Below, piece by piece: positions 20,924 to 34,062 of a stretch of 64,000 nt of DNA. Below the pieces are notes generated by a model. The model saw only the letters and a list, made by a program, of their open reading frames with translations, was not told where the DNA came from and ran no database searches. The first letter of the stretch is position 1. Each line of letters begins with the position of its first letter. Origin of the DNA: Cryptomeria japonica (taxonomy: Eukaryota > Streptophyta > Pinopsida > Cupressales > Cupressaceae); NCBI RefSeq assembly GCF_030272615.1, contig NC_081415.1:193858695-193922694 (forward strand), read 5' to 3'. A program made the translations under genes and the position numbers.

Positions 20924-23900
20924 CACCCCATATGCATTTCAAAATTAACTTTAGAGGCCTCTAGTCCCCTAATCTATTTAAATGAGGATGAAAATTCCAA
21001 ACATCCTAGCAAAATATTTCATTCTCCCATTATTGATGACCCAAGAGAGATGCAAAAGGATGACCTTCTTTCAAGAAGAGATGAAGTTCCAAAATGCTGA
21101 CCCTTTTGTTAAATATTTCAAAGTAAAAATTATATTTTTCCATAGAATCCAAATATTTATGTTTAAGAATTTTTGCACCATTTATAATTAGAGTGGGTAT
21201 AGAGCTTCCAAAATATTTGAGCTCCTAGAAAAATGTTCTGCTTTTTTAATTGGCGAATACCTAATCCAAAAAATTCCTTAGGAGAATAGACCTTAACCCA
21301 AGCAAGAAAAGGAATCCTACACTTATTTTAAGTTTTATCAACCCAAAGAAAGTTAGAAAATATATTCTAAATTTTATCCAAATATGTCCTTGACATGTTG
21401 AGGTAAAACATTAGGTAAATGGGAATGATACTAAGAATAGATTGGATCATTGTAATTTTTCCAAGTAGAGTAAGCCATTTACTCTTTGAAGATGATACTT
21501 TACTGGAAATTGAATTAAAAATGATCTTCCAAAAATTATTTTCCATCTTTGCACCAAAAAAGGTATCCAAAGATACTTACAAGGTAGTACCTCATACTGA
21601 AAATCCCAAAATCTTTCTAGCCTTCTATGGACCATATGAGGGATATTAAAGAGAAACAATTTTGATTTCTCCTTATTTATTGCTTGACTAGATGATTTCA
21701 CATAGGATTTCAAAACCTTCTTTATAAATGTGTAGCTTCCTCCATGGTGGCTCTACCCATAAGGAGATCATCATCAACAAAGAGGCAATGAGTGAAAGAA
21801 AAAGGTACTACAATAATTTTAATCCCCTTCCAAAGATTTCTAGCTTTGGATATGTTAATAGATCTACTCAATCCTTCCACCAATAGAATGAAAAGAAAAG
21901 GTCAGATAGGATCTCATTCATGTACCCCTTTTATAGATGACAAAACCACATGAAGAGCCATTTACCAAGACTGAGAATCTTGCTCCAAAAATACACGAGA
22001 AAACCCATTTGCACCAACTATTGCATAAACCAAATTTATTTAACACCTGCATTAAAAATTTCCAATTGACCTTATCATATGCTTTTTACATATCAATCTT
22101 AAAAATCATTGTTGAAATCATTTTCTAACTATTAGAATAAAAAAAAATTGTGAGCCATAATTGCACATTCCAAAGTTTCTCTTCCTGGGACAAAACCACC
22201 TTGCTCTTCTAAAACTATTAAAGTAATCAAAGTAGCTATTCTTAAGGATATAGCCTTAGTGAAGATCTTGTAAATGGTGTTACAAAGAGTAATAGGACAA
22301 AAATTTGCAAACGTAGAAGGGGATCCTTTCTTAGGAATGATGGCTATTTGAGTGATGTTGAAATCCTTCAAAACACTCATGTTTCTTCTAGCTTCTTCCA
22401 AAGCCAAATGAACACCTCTATCAATGAAACCCCATCACTTTTGAAAAACTTGTGTTGTATATTAGTCAGGGCTCGAAGTCTTATCAGAAGGCATTTAAAA
22501 GACTACTCTCCTAACTTCTTCTCTTGAAAAGTCATCCATGAGAAATTTATTTTGTTCCTCAATAACTAGACTTTGAATATCATAAAAAATGTTGGAGGAT
22601 GAGAAATCTATCTAAGATTGAGGAGGAGACAGAAGTGCCTTGAAGAATTTAACTACTTCATCTTTGATATCTTCATAAGTATCTAATTGCACAACATTTG
22701 TTGAGGAGATGTTGGAAATTTTATTGGATTGTCGCCTTATCTTAGTAGCAACATGAAAACAATTTGTATCCCTATCACCATAAGCTATCCATAACTCCCT
22801 AGACTTTTGTTTCCAATATTGTTCCTCTCAACAAAGAAGCTCCTCCAATTTAGATTTCAACTACTTTTCCTCTTCGAAGTAATTCCCATTCACCCCTTGT
22901 TGTCAATTCTTTTTGAACTCTTTCCTTTTCCACAAAAATATTCTTAAAATGATGTATATTTGATTCTTTTATCTTTCCCTTTAAAAATTTTAATTTCATA
23001 CTTAGTTGAAACATTCTTGACCCCTGGAAAAAGGATGCATTATTCCACCAAAACTCCATCCTTGGCACAAAGGAGTTAGCTTGAACTAAATTAATTCAAA
23101 TTTAAAAGGATATTTTCTTGTGGGTTTATTCATGATGACTTGCAAACTTACAAGAAAGTGATCTAAACCAATGAACGGAAGGATGGTGGAAGAGAAATTC
23201 AAATATGAAGCAAGATATGTGTCTGACAATATATATCTATGTAATCTTTCTAATATTTGATAAAAAACTTGCCTCTTATTTGTCCAATTAAACTTACCAT
23301 TATTTGGGATACAATCAATCAAATGGTCCAAATTGATGAACTCTTTAAATTCTTCTAACAACTTCATTGGAGGAATTATTCCCCCCATTTTCTCATAGTC
23401 TTCCACTAAAGAATTAAATTCTCCTCCTAAAATGAAAAGCTCTTCTTTTAGATGTGAGAAGAGAGATCAAAGTTAATCTCGAAGAGATTTCTTTTTAATT
23501 GTACAGACATGACCACACATAGTAAAAAGCTAAAAGTTTTTCCTTGTGAAAATGCATTTGGTAGATACCAAAATCCAACGATCAAATGAGGCTACCAATT
23601 TTACTATCAAGTTACTTGGTTCCCACAATATAGGGAGACCCCTCGTAGCCACATGAGCTAGGATTGATAGACTTTTCCACTTCATGAATTAAACACACTT
23701 GCAACCATGTTACTTGAGAACTTGGTTTCTTATAAGAGAATGATGTATGGAGATAAACTATCTAACTAATGCTTAATTAATTGTCTCTTGTTGGGGGAAT
23801 TTAAAAGAGTTTCCCACTTTCCCAAGAACTCCTTGTTTCTTGAAATTCATCCCTAACTATGTCAACTACTTTTTTCCTTTTCCCTGTTTATCTAAAGATG

Positions 23901-23960
23901 AAGATGATTTCCTAGTCCTCATTATTAGAACAAATTTTGACCCATTCATTAATCCTTTCT
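20924..23960 (-). pseudogene. LINE (L1-type) ORF2: endonuclease and reverse transcriptase, degenerate
   Basis: On the minus strand, broken frames give in order an endonuclease piece with ILGGEFN (about 23409-23435) and DHFLVSLQV, then RT blocks IAIIPKKGSPSTFANFCPI and EQGGFVPGRE (22132-22407), an FVDD catalytic box (about 21768-21782), and C-terminal blocks LLGKITMIQSIL and LGAQIFWKLY. These are the expected order and motifs of plant L1 ORF2. Many stops and shifts make it inactive. The 3' end is lost at 20923, where the D LTR starts. Confidence 0.8.
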
Positions 23961-23982
23961 CTATGAGTCTAGAAGATTTCCT

Positions 23983-26300
23983 CTAGTCAGAATTGAGGCT
24001 TTGAATTAAAGTTATTTGTATACCTATTTCTATCTCCTGATTCATTTTGGTACTCCAAAAATTCCTACCCCTTTTTGGCTTAATTGGAGTTTCAATCATT
24101 TCCTCCCTTCTCTCAGTTTGTGAAATAGGGTACAATACCTCAATTTCATTATCTTCCTCTATAACCTGATTACCAATTTCCTCTAGAAGATATCCCTTAG
24201 ATTCCACATAACAATTATTTACAAAGGTCTCCATCATTGTCACTCAAATCCTATTTACGCCAAGTAATGGCAAGGGGCTTTGATTCTAGCAAAACCATAT
24301 CCCTGTCCCCATACTCTATCTGTGGTAAATCCATATCTTTGTTTCCATATCCTTGAGAAGATAGTCCTGCCCTAGATTTGAATTTTTTCTAATGCACCTC
24401 ATCCACTATATCATATTCCCTTCCATCACCTAGACACTTCATCGAATAACATAGGAGGAAATTGTATGTCCTTGAAAAAATATGCTCCCAAATCATCAAT
24501 GTTATTCACATCATTGTCCTTGATGCAACATGAGGCACAATGCATGGGAAGTTGTCCATATATATTTACTTCATCAATATTAATTAGCTAATCCACATTT
24601 TGACATCCCAAGATGGAGAGCAAGGGGTATGCCAAGTATTACCCAAATCTATATGTGCTAATGAAGGCAAGGAACCTTATTGATATGTTCCAAACTTAAC
24701 CTGATCATTCTATTTGGAAGAGGCTAGTACAGAAAAGTTATCCAACTTATCAAAAATATCTCCATCAACTAAAAACTTTTCCTCAAGAAAGGGTATCCTT
24801 ATCTATAACCGTCGTTTGTTTTCATATGCCTTTGACTGATTTAAGCTTATTAGATCTAGGAGTAATATCCATGTTTTTAACCACCACATAGATCTTGATT
24901 AATAACTTGTCATCCACAAAGTCAAAATGGTGTTTCTAAAAATGACCTAAAACATTCCCAATCTTATCCAAAATACAAGGATCTGAAAATTCCAAGGGCA
25001 AATTTGGCAAGACCAACCAGATGGGAACAAAAGGCTGGGATGGTGGAGAAAAAGTTAGGGTTTTTCAAGATTGGTAAAAAATCAAGTCTTGTTGGAACCA
25101 ATATAGAGGATCCCTCAAAATAACCTCTTTTTCATTCACACTATTAAACACCACTACAAAACAATCAACAAAGAAGAGGTGAAAAAAATATAGGCATACC
25201 AATTTTCAACAATCCACCTCTGGAGAGAAAACAAAGATATTTTCGGGCACCAGATTTGCACAATCACTACATTCTCCAAAATGTATTTATTTTTTTAAAT
25301 CAAATGGAGGAAAAGAGACATCAACCAATAGGACTAGAGAATATTTTCACATTTTTGGCTTAGTTCATGTTATTTTTTCCTCGGACCATCCATTCCCAAA
25401 AGAGGCATTTTTTACTCCCATACCAATACCCTTTATTCCAAATTTGGGTCTATTTCTTTATCAACCATGTTGTCCCCCACGATTATTTTTCCTATATCAT
25501 TTGCTTCATTTAGATCCTTAATGCAGGTTAGATCCATCTTTAAATCTAATTCTCCCATTTGGCCATCTCCAAATACCACCCTCCTAAAGATTTCAATCAA
25601 CAAATGCTTCAAAAAATCTTAGGTACTTCCAAGGATTCCCACAATTCCTATTGTGATCATATTCATTAATCATTCCAAACTCCTTCTATTTTGTCTAATC
25701 TTGCTTTTGTAGAGCGGTTTGATATTTCCAGGCTTGAAAGTTCCTATTACTCTGTTGATAGTCCTATTGCCCAATATCAAGTGAACTCAAGGAAGAAGGT
25801 TCGAAGAAGTCAACCCATTTTTCATTATGATAGACCCACTATAGAATATGGGAATCCTCCATGTCATCCACCTCTGAACAAATCATGCACTCCTTTCCCT
25901 TCACCATCGCACCCTTCTCCTAATTTGTTTAATCATTGTTTCTAACTATTTGGCAACCATTCCTGCAAGTCAATCCAAATTAGTGTCCTCGTGCTCAATT
26001 ACTTCTTCTTCCTCAATTGCATTAATGTCCTCTTTCTATTCACCCACATAGTACACCTCAATTTAGTTTATGTCTTCCTCCTACTTTACCACATCTTTTA
26101 CTTTAGTTTCTTCCATCCCCACTTCTTCCCCTTCACCTTGGGGTTGTTTAATTTCTACTGAAGCCTCAACATCTTCTCGCCAATCTACTATAGGTTTTTT
26201 AAATGATTCAAGATTGATCTCAAAAGAGGCTTCTCCCCCTCCTATAATGAGTATGTCTCCTTTGGAACAAATACTCTCATTCACTACCTATTTTAAAAGT
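23983..26300 (-). pseudogene. LINE ORF1, degenerate
   Basis: Minus-strand fragments upstream of ORF2 include a DUF4283-like block (IWLVLPNLPLEF near 25020, then ILDKIGNVLGHF) typical of plant L1 ORF1 nucleic-acid-binding proteins. Acidic N-terminal fragments lie at 26081-26284 and a basic C-terminal segment with KPKRGRNF near 24070. Numerous stops are present. The 5' boundary is uncertain. Confidence 0.65.
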
Positions 26301-26664
26301 AATTTACAGTATTTCCCTAGTATTTATTTTGCCCTTTTTAGCACCCCCTTTTGTTTGCAACCTATGGGGGTTTCTCAGTGCATTGGCTACATATTTCTAA
26401 TTTTTCCTTTTCTTTTCTTCTAACTTCATGATAGTGGATAGTTCTTGGTCAATAAATATAAAGTCAACAGATGGTGGTTTATCTAAAACAACAATGATTG
26501 TAGTGGCTTTTTCTTTTTCATTACTAGTTGTTTCTTTTCGCTGGAGAAAAATGTTGGAGACTCATTATCTATTGAGATATTGTTGGCAATTTATGTTTTC
26601 ATTAATGTGAACCCTAATGTCTAACAATATGTGTTATCACTTAGTTTGGCTAGATGGTAGTATG
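26301..26664. other. Unassigned sequence between LINE and element G
   Basis: AT-rich sequence with no recognisable gene or repeat. It may be the 5' untranslated part of the LINE. Confidence 0.3.
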
Positions 26665-26669
26665 GGTAT

Positions 26670-27466
26670 TGAAATAGTCATTGGTGAGGAGGGACCTCAA
26701 GGAGATCAATCCAGACCGGTCAACAAGTGTAAACAAAATGGAAACACACATATATGATGGAGGCAATGCAGAACATATAGTTTTATTGCATGAAATTTGA
26801 ATACATCCAATCGATAACAATCAGGTTACAACATACCGACACATATACCTGGTAGAATAGGTCACAACCGAGACCTTGAATCAAAAGATCTATCTTCTAG
26901 GCATAGTCTATCTATCTGATACTTTGATTGATTCTAATTGATTAAATTCTAAAGTATGATTACAAATATATATATATCATTCCAAAGGATCCAGTCAGCT
27001 CAAAAGGGATCAAAACCCAAAGAACAAGACCTAACATGCAAAATGAACAAGATCGGCCTCTGCCAAGAGATTCCTTCAAAAAAATCCAAAGGATGAAACA
27101 TAGAAGGTCAACCACACACCAAGAAACATCGAGATGAATGTTCAAGGCTCCGCGAGATTTGGAATGGGTTCCAGTAGATCACCAGAATAGGTCTCAGGCA
27201 CCCAGTAACAAAGGAACAACTGGTAACAAGAAATTGACATGGAAACCGGTAGTGATATCTTGCTGATAAGTGATCCAAATGAGATGCGGTTTGAAAGAAA
27301 GAAAGACGATCAAGTCTTCAAGTAGAATCCAACTCCATAGGATCCAGTGAGCCAAAATCAAGACACGCAAAAAGGAAAACTGAAACTACAAACAGGAAAT
27401 AAAATAGAAAGGAAAATGTTTTTGGTTGATGCAAGATTGTTGTGAACTGGGGATGCTCCTACATCA
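26670..27466 (-). repeat. 3' LTR of element G
   Basis: 797 bp. In element sense it begins TGATGTAGGAGCATCCCC. It is homologous to 32124-32879 throughout. Confidence 0.88.
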
Positions 27467-27542
27467 GACATCTGGGGTTAATGAAAAAGTGAGCCTCTCA
27501 CTTTGCTAGGGTTAGAGGGAAACCAAGGCAGTCCACCTCTTC

Positions 27543-27665
27543 CTAAGAAATCCAAGATGAATCTTCAACTGGCCTACTCTTCCACTTCACAAGATATTCT
27601 TTATACTGATTGTTCCGAGTACTACACCCAATCCTACTATCCAAAATCTCTTCAATCTGATCTAG
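27543..27665 (-). pseudogene. Chromodomain of element G integrase
   Basis: EEILDSRIGCSTRN, then YLVKWKSRPVEDSSWIS, matches the C-terminal chromodomain of chromoviruses, which recognises histone marks and directs integration. Aromatic and acidic key positions are kept. It follows the integrase C-terminus, with a frame break between. Confidence 0.85.
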
Positions 27666-27847
27666 TTCCTTCCAAGGCAATTGTTTCTCCAAGTCTACAA
27701 CACTATCCTCATTGAATTCTAGTTCATGGTACTCATGAAGATTTGCAATGTTGAATATAGGTGAAATACTTAGACTATCCGGTAGCTCCACTTCATATGC
27801 ATTTCAAGAGCTGAAATTCCTCAAAATCTTACAAGGTCCAAACTTCT

Positions 27848-28700
27848 TCAATAAGTTTCAATCAAGAATATCTCTTTTCTCAAATATACCATCACTTCAT
27901 CGCCAAATTCAAATTCCTTATGTCTCCTCTTCTCATCTACCTTCTCTTTATATTTGTTGTTCATATTTTCCAAATGTTGTTTAGTTTGAGTATGCAATGC
28001 TGCCATTTGATCTGCAAAATCTTCTGCTTTTGAACTCTTCCGGTCTTCACTGCTAATGTCTCTTAATTCTTCTATTCCTCTAGGATGCACTCTGGTAACA
28101 ATCTCAAAAGGTATTTTTCTGGTACTTCTATTCACTAAATTGTTGTAGGAAAACTCTTCTTGTGCAAGGATCAAATCCCAACTTCCTGTTTTATCACCCA
28201 CTAAACATCTCAACAAGTTTCCTAAACTCCAGCTAACTACTTTTGTTTGTCCATCAGTTTGTGGATGAAAATTAGAAATGAACTTCAAATCTATCTTCAT
28301 CTTCTTCTAAAGTGTTCTCCAAAAATAGACAACAAACTTAGTGTCTCTGTCTGAAACTATGCTCTTAGGTACTGCATGCAATCTCACCACTTCCTTGAAA
28401 AATAGGTTTGCTACATGTAATGCATTTGATATCTTCTTACAAGGTATGAAATGAGCCATCTTTGAAAATTTATCCACTACCACAAATATATAAGCATTCC
28501 CTCTCATTGTCTTAGGCAATCCAAGTACAAAATTCATGCTTATATGCTCCCAAGGTCTTACCGGTACTGTCAAAGGTTTATACAATCCCACATTTTGACT
28601 ACTACCTTTTGCAACTTGACAAACTCTACAACTCTGCACATATCTCTTAACATCCTTATGAATATGGGGTCAAAAGTACTAATCACTCATAATGTAACTA
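27848..28700 (-). pseudogene. Integrase of element G
   Basis: Two adjacent minus-strand frames give a CRVCQVAK zinc-region end, the catalytic core and an FGDEVMVYLRK C-terminal block. The core reads [11 protein letters not shown] where family members have Asp in place of the Asn. SDRDTKF keeps the second Asp. FHPQTDGQTK has Lys where the DDE Glu is expected. Two of three catalytic acids are therefore lost, each explicable by a single G to A change. Confidence 0.85.
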
Positions 28701-29446
28701 TTTTATCAATACCAAAATGTTTGGCTAAACCTCCACTATGTTTCTCTTTGATTAGGTTCTCTCTCATGGAACTCTTAGGTATGCATAAATGAACTCCCCT
28801 AAATAACATCTTATCCTAAATGAAATAATCCAACTGTTTTCTCCTATCAACCATAACTGGTTCTCTACATGCTTGCCAAGGTTCTACAAAATCTGGGTCT
28901 TCATCATACAAGGTCTTCAAATGTTCAAAACCTAATACTGTCACTCTCATCTTTGTCAACAAATTCCTTCTCCTACTTAATGCATCAACAACTTTGTTAG
29001 ATTTCCCACTTCTATGTTTCAACACAAAGGTGTAACTCTACAAGAATTCTACCCATCTCATATGTCTCTGATTCAACTTACTTTGACTATTCAAATACTA
29101 CAAAGCTTGATTATTTTTATACAACACAAACTCCTTAGGCAACAAGTAGTGTCTCTATTTCTTCAAGGCATGAACTATGGCATAAAATTCTTGATCATAC
29201 ACTGAATCTCTTCCGGACATCATTCAATTTCTCACTGAAATATGCTACAGATCTCCCTTCTTGACTTAAAACAACTCTTATTTATGTTCCATTAGCATCG
29301 CAATCCACTTGAAATACCTTATTGAAATCTGGTAAAGCTAACACATGTTTCTCAGTCACTTTCTACTTCAATAATTCAAAACTTTTGTTTGCTCCGATGG
29401 TCCACTTGAATTCCTTCTAATCTCCTCTCATGGTTTTATCATAGGG
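28701..29446 (-). pseudogene. RNase H and connection of element G
   Basis: Degenerate frames include HRSGKSNKVVDALSRR, the end of the gypsy RNase H domain, at about 29020-28970. Many stops are present upstream. Confidence 0.7.
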
Positions 29447-30115
29447 TTACAAACTGAACGGAAATTTTTGATAAAATTCTGACAAAAAACTAGCCAATCC
29501 ATGAAATGATCTTACCTCTCCAATGCTTTCTGGTGTAGGCCACTCAACAATGGCTTTCACTTTCTTAGGGTCCATCTTCAAACCATCCTTAGATACCAGA
29601 AATCCTAAATAGACTAACTCATCCTTCATGAAAGTACACTTCTTGATATTGATCAACAACTTTTCTTCTCTCAACCTCTGCAAAACTTGTCTTAACTCCA
29701 ACAAATGCTCCTCTTTTGTTCTACTGAAAATCAAAATGTCATCCAAATACACAATAACAAACTTACCCAATAATTTCTTTAATACCTCATTCATCAACAT
29801 CATGAAAGTGCTTGATGCATTAGTCAATTTCCAAAAGGAATCACCAACCATTCGTATAGTCCTTCATTTGTCTTAAATTTTGTCTTCGACTCATCACCTT
29901 CTCTAATCTTGATCTAACAATTTCCACTCTTCAAATATATCTTTGTAAAGTATTTCACTCCACTCAAACAGTCTATTATGTTATCTATCCTAGGTAAAGG
30001 AAACTGGTATTTTACTATGATCTTGTTTATTTCTCTTGAATTGGTACACATCCTCCATTATCCATTATTCTTAGGTGCTAATACGGCTTGTACTGCACCA
30101 GGGCTTAGAATCTCC
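29447..30115 (-). pseudogene. Reverse transcriptase of element G
   Basis: Motifs in order are a KYFTKIYLKSG block near 29950, where Tyr replaces the first catalytic Asp of the usual KIDLKSG, then EGLYEWLVIPFG, the intact VIVYLDDILIFS box near 29745, and GFLVSKDGLKMDPKKV. Frame breaks lie near 29850 and 30060. Confidence 0.85.
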
Positions 30116-31035
30116 CTGATCAAACCTTTCTTCAACAATTCCTGCACTTGTCTATTTAGTTCTAGATTCTCTGCCGGTGTCAACCAGTGTGCAACTTTGT
30201 TAGGTAAACTAGCTCTAGGAACCAAGTCTATGCAATGACTAATACTTCTAACGGGTGGAAATCCATCAGGTACATTAACTGAAATGATGTCCTCATATTT
30301 TGTCAACAAATCTCTTATCTTTGTCAGTTGTTCTCCTTCTGATTCTGGTCTCTCAGTCTTCTTAGGAATTAAGGCAAAACACACATTCTCATGTCTCAAT
30401 CCATCCATGAATTTCCTTCCATCTACTAAAGAGATTCTAGTATTTGTATAAACTTCACTCTTTAAAGGTTCCTCCAAAGGTAACAAGGTTTTCTTCATCC
30501 CATTGGCCACAATAATGTATGTATTCTTCCTCCCATCATGTATTGCATGTCTATCAAACTGCTAAGGTCTTCCCAATAAAAGATGACAAATATCCATAGG
30601 CATAATATCACCCAAAACTACATCATGATAATTCCCAATTTTCAATTTTACCAAACATTGTTCACTTACTAACAACTTGTGTTCATCCTAAATCCATACT
30701 ATGTGATAAGGCTTAGGGTGTTTAAATCTCTTGAATTTCAACTTATTCACCATCTCTTCAGAAACAAGATTATTTGAGCTACCACTATCAATAACAACTT
30801 TACAACACTTATCGGATACCCTACATCTGGTCTTGAACAGATTCTTCATCTGCAAGGGTTCTTCATCTCCTCTGGTATGACACAAATCTCTCCTAATCAT
30901 CAACATTTCTCCATCTTCCGGTTTATCGTCTGATCTAGTGGGGTTTTCTTCCACCATTGCTTCTCTTATGGTAGTCTTTGTCTTCTTACATTCAAATGAA
31001 CAGTTCCCTTCTTATCCACACTTAAAGAAGGTTCC
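30058..31035 (-). pseudogene. Zinc knuckle, protease and RT N-terminus of element G
   Basis: A damaged CCHC knuckle (FFKCG, stop, EGNCSFECKK) is near 31010. The protease active site VIDSGSSNNLVSEE is at about 30795. After a break comes the RT lead-in with CIDLVPRASLPNK and LLKKGLIREILSPGAVQAV (30510-30058). The protease Asp is kept, but frames are interrupted. Confidence 0.8.
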
Positions 31036-31248
31036 TCTAAATGTCCTCTTGTCTTGTCTTCCAAAGTTCTCATTCTGGTAACCATTTGGTTCTCTCCTCT
31101 AGTAGAAATTTGTATCATCCTTCCAGTATGAATTACCTTCCTTGCTCACTTCCTTGTCCTTATTCTAATTTTTATTGGTTCCTCTTCCTCCGGTATATCC
31201 TCTTCCTTCTTGAAATATTCCTTTGGTAAATCTTCCACCTCTACCTCT

Positions 31249-32015
31249 CTATCTCTGCTCATGTCTTTTGTTCAATTTATCTTCAACCTTTAGTGCATAA
31301 TGGTAAGCCTCTTCAACACTCTCTAATTTAATCATACTGAGTTCATCTTGTATAGACATTTGCAATCCATTCAAATATCTTGCAATTTGTCCAACTTCAT
31401 CATCAACATGTTTGGATTTGATGTTCAATTTGTAAAATGCTTCGATGTACTCCTTTACAGTAGATTCCATCTGTCTCAGTTTATGTAATTTTTGAAACAA
31501 ATCCACTTGATAATTCATCAGGAAAAACTTTTATTTTAACTTAGCAATCATCTGATCCCATGTCTTAATCTTTTTTTACCTCTTCTTTCTCTATCAACTT
31601 GCAAATGTTCCCACCAAAGAGATGCATGACCTTTCAACCGGGTACATGAATATTTCACCTTCCTCTCTTTTACAGTGTTTTTAAAATAAAAATACTTCTC
31701 CATCTTCGAGATCCAATCCATCAATTCATCTAAATCTAACTCCCCATCATATTCAGGTGGGGTAAAATGAGGTTTAGTGTTTGCCCTACTCAAAAACCTT
31801 AAAAACCTTTCCTCATCTGAATCAATGATTGGTAGGTTTACTTGTTCTGTCGGGGCTTCTTCTCCTTCATCTTTGCTCACATCATCAATATGTCGGCCTC
31901 TTCTATGGGCTATCTCCATGGCTTCTAACTGTGCTACTATTCCTCACAACATCTCCATCACAACAAGGTCTTCATTCCTACGTGCTCCACCATTCCTAGT
32001 TCCTCTTCGCGCCAT
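31249..32015 (-). pseudogene. Gag of element G
   Basis: It starts at the ATG on 32015 (MARRGTRNGG). The capsid domain has PPEYDGELDLDELMDWISKM and LKGHASLWWEHL, then LRQMESTVKEYIEAFYKL in the next frame. A TGA near 31945 and a frameshift near 31540 break it. Confidence 0.85.
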
Positions 32016-32107
32016 TGATTCATGCAAGTCCTCTGCAATTGCAGGTCGAATCCGCAATCTGCCACCCTACAACAAAATTTAGAACACACAACCTCTAGAA
32101 TGAAACT

Positions 32108-32123
32108 TTACTCTGATACCACT
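32108..32123 (-). other. Primer-binding site of element G
   Basis: In element sense TGGTATCAGAGTAAAG next to the LTR, complementary to the 3' end of plant initiator tRNA-Met. Confidence 0.88.
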
Positions 32124-32879
32124 TGAAGCAGTCACTAGTGAGGAGGGACCTCAAGGAGATCAATCTGGACCGGTCAGCAAGAGTAAACACAACGGAAATA
32201 CAGAGATATGATGGAGGCAATGCAAAATAGATAGTTTTATCGCATGAAACTTTATTACATCCAACTAGTAACAACTAGGTTACAACATACCGACACACAG
32301 GCCTGGTAGAATAGGTCACGGCTGAGACCTTGAATCAAAAGATCTTTTTTCTAGGCATAATCTATCTATCTGTTACTATGATTGATTCTAATTGATTACT
32401 TTCTAAAGCATGATTAAAAAAATATATATCGATCCAAAGGATCCAGTCGGCCCAAAAGGGATCAAAACTTGAAGAACAATACCTAACATGCAAAATGAAC
32501 AAGGTTGGCCTCCACTAAGAGATTCATCAGGAAAAATCCAAAGGATGAAAGGTAGAAGGTCAGCCACATACCAAGAAACATCGAGATCAACATTCAAGGC
32601 TCCGCAATCTTCGAAATGGGTTCTGGTAGATCACCAGAATAAGAAACTGCCATGGAAATCGGTAGTGATATCTTGTCAGTAATTCATCCAAATGAGATGC
32701 GGTTTGAAAGCAAGAAAGATGATCAAGTCTTCAAGTAGAATCCAGCTCCACAGGATCCGGTGATCCAAAAATGGAACACATAGAAAGGAAAACTGAAACT
32801 GTAAACATGAAACAAAACAAAAAGGAAAAAGTTTTTGGTTGATGCAAGATTGTTGTGAACTGGGGATGCTCCTGCATTA
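32124..32879 (-). repeat. 5' LTR of element G
   Basis: 756 bp, homologous to 26670-27466. The terminal dinucleotide on the plus strand is TA instead of CA. Confidence 0.88.
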
Positions 32880-32884
32880 GGTAT

Positions 32885-33947
32885 TCTAGATGATAGTATG
32901 TTGAGTATATTAGATGACCTAGTATGTTGGAATATGTTCTGGCAAGTTGGTATTTGTTGGAGAAGTCAATCTAGAGGTTTATTAGTGGGCACCATATCAA
33001 TTCAAAGTTCATGGTATGTGACATTTATCATGGTATAACTTATGTTCATAATGGAAATGCTTGTGGTTAAAGGTTAGATACTTAGTCATGTCCTAATATT
33101 TGTCTTAATTCTGTTTCATGACTAAGAGTTTGAAGGAAATAATTTGAGTGTTGAATCAATAAGTTTCTCTATGTCTATGGGTTAGTGTTTTGCTCAGAAT
33201 TTCATCGTGTTGCATCATCTTGTTGTTAGACCTTGAGTTAGGTTTAGTGATTGATTTTTGGTATACTCTTAATTATTCAATTGACTTGATTTCGTACATA
33301 ATAAGATACAAATGTTTGATCCTTCGGTCCTAGTTTGACAAATGAATAATTTCAAGTTATATAGAAGAATGTTTTGGATTTTTCCACATTGACAATTTGA
33401 CAATACAGACTTGGGTACATGATAAAGATATGGTCTTGGACCTATAACAAGAATTTCAAGTTTGTTGGTGTGTTGGTGAATGATTTCTTTCTTACTATTT
33501 TTACATAGTCCATCAGTTCTACATAGTGTTTGTCAAATCAGTGATCTACTATTTGTGCATCACCTTTCTATGACTATTTAATTTAGGAGATGAATGGAGG
33601 AGATGTTTCTATGGATTATACAACTTTTTTGGTGGTCCACATTATGTTTTGGATGCTAGTATGTGTCGGGTTTAGTCTTTGAATAACCAATTTTGTTGTA
33701 TGATGTCGACTCAGTATGTTTCATTGATTATGCTTGATCTTGGCCTATTTTATTTAGGTTAAAGAATGTCTTGGAGGTGTGTTGTCATTTTGTTGAGACT
33801 AACTATGAATTGGATTGTTTCACAACCTATAATGGTCATGATGAATTGTGTTTTAGGACCAACCTGTGCTTCATCACATGTTTCACTTATTGGGTCCTAT
33901 TACCCTGACCTAGTAGATGGTCTTGGATGTTGCGAAGGATATATAAG
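32885..33947. other. Unassigned 1-kb stretch
   Basis: Sequence between the duplication of G and the inferred end of the H LTR. It is AT-rich, T/G-biased, and has no credible ORF or repeat that I recognise. Confidence 0.3.
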
Positions 33948-34057
33948 TGTGTGTAGATAAATGTGAGTAAAATAAAATGAACAAAATACAAATTTTAACA
34001 ACCTAAACAACACAAATATCAAGAAAACACTCAAGATAAGGATATTTAAAAAGAAAC
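33948..34057 (-). repeat. Left fragment of the H 3' LTR
   Basis: Element F splits this LTR. The fragment begins with TGTGTAGATAAATG (a CA end in element sense) and is inferred to continue at 56994. The join is supported by the CAAAG duplication around F. The exact outer edge is ambiguous within about 4 bp. Confidence 0.5.
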
Positions 34058-34062
34058 CAAAG

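Larger units (their letters stand above)
26670..32879 (-). mobile_element. Element G: chromovirus (Ty3/gypsy), complete but dead
   Basis: It has two LTRs, a tRNA-Met-type PBS, gag, protease, RT, RNase H, integrase and a chromodomain in gypsy order on the minus strand. It is flanked by the exact 5-bp duplication GGTAT (26665-26669 and 32880-32884). All domains are broken by stops and several catalytic residues are changed. Confidence 0.92.

Noticed and set aside
26070-26423. Plus-strand open frame rich in Ser/Pro/Phe
   Set aside because: Antisense to LINE ORF1 fragments; no independent support.
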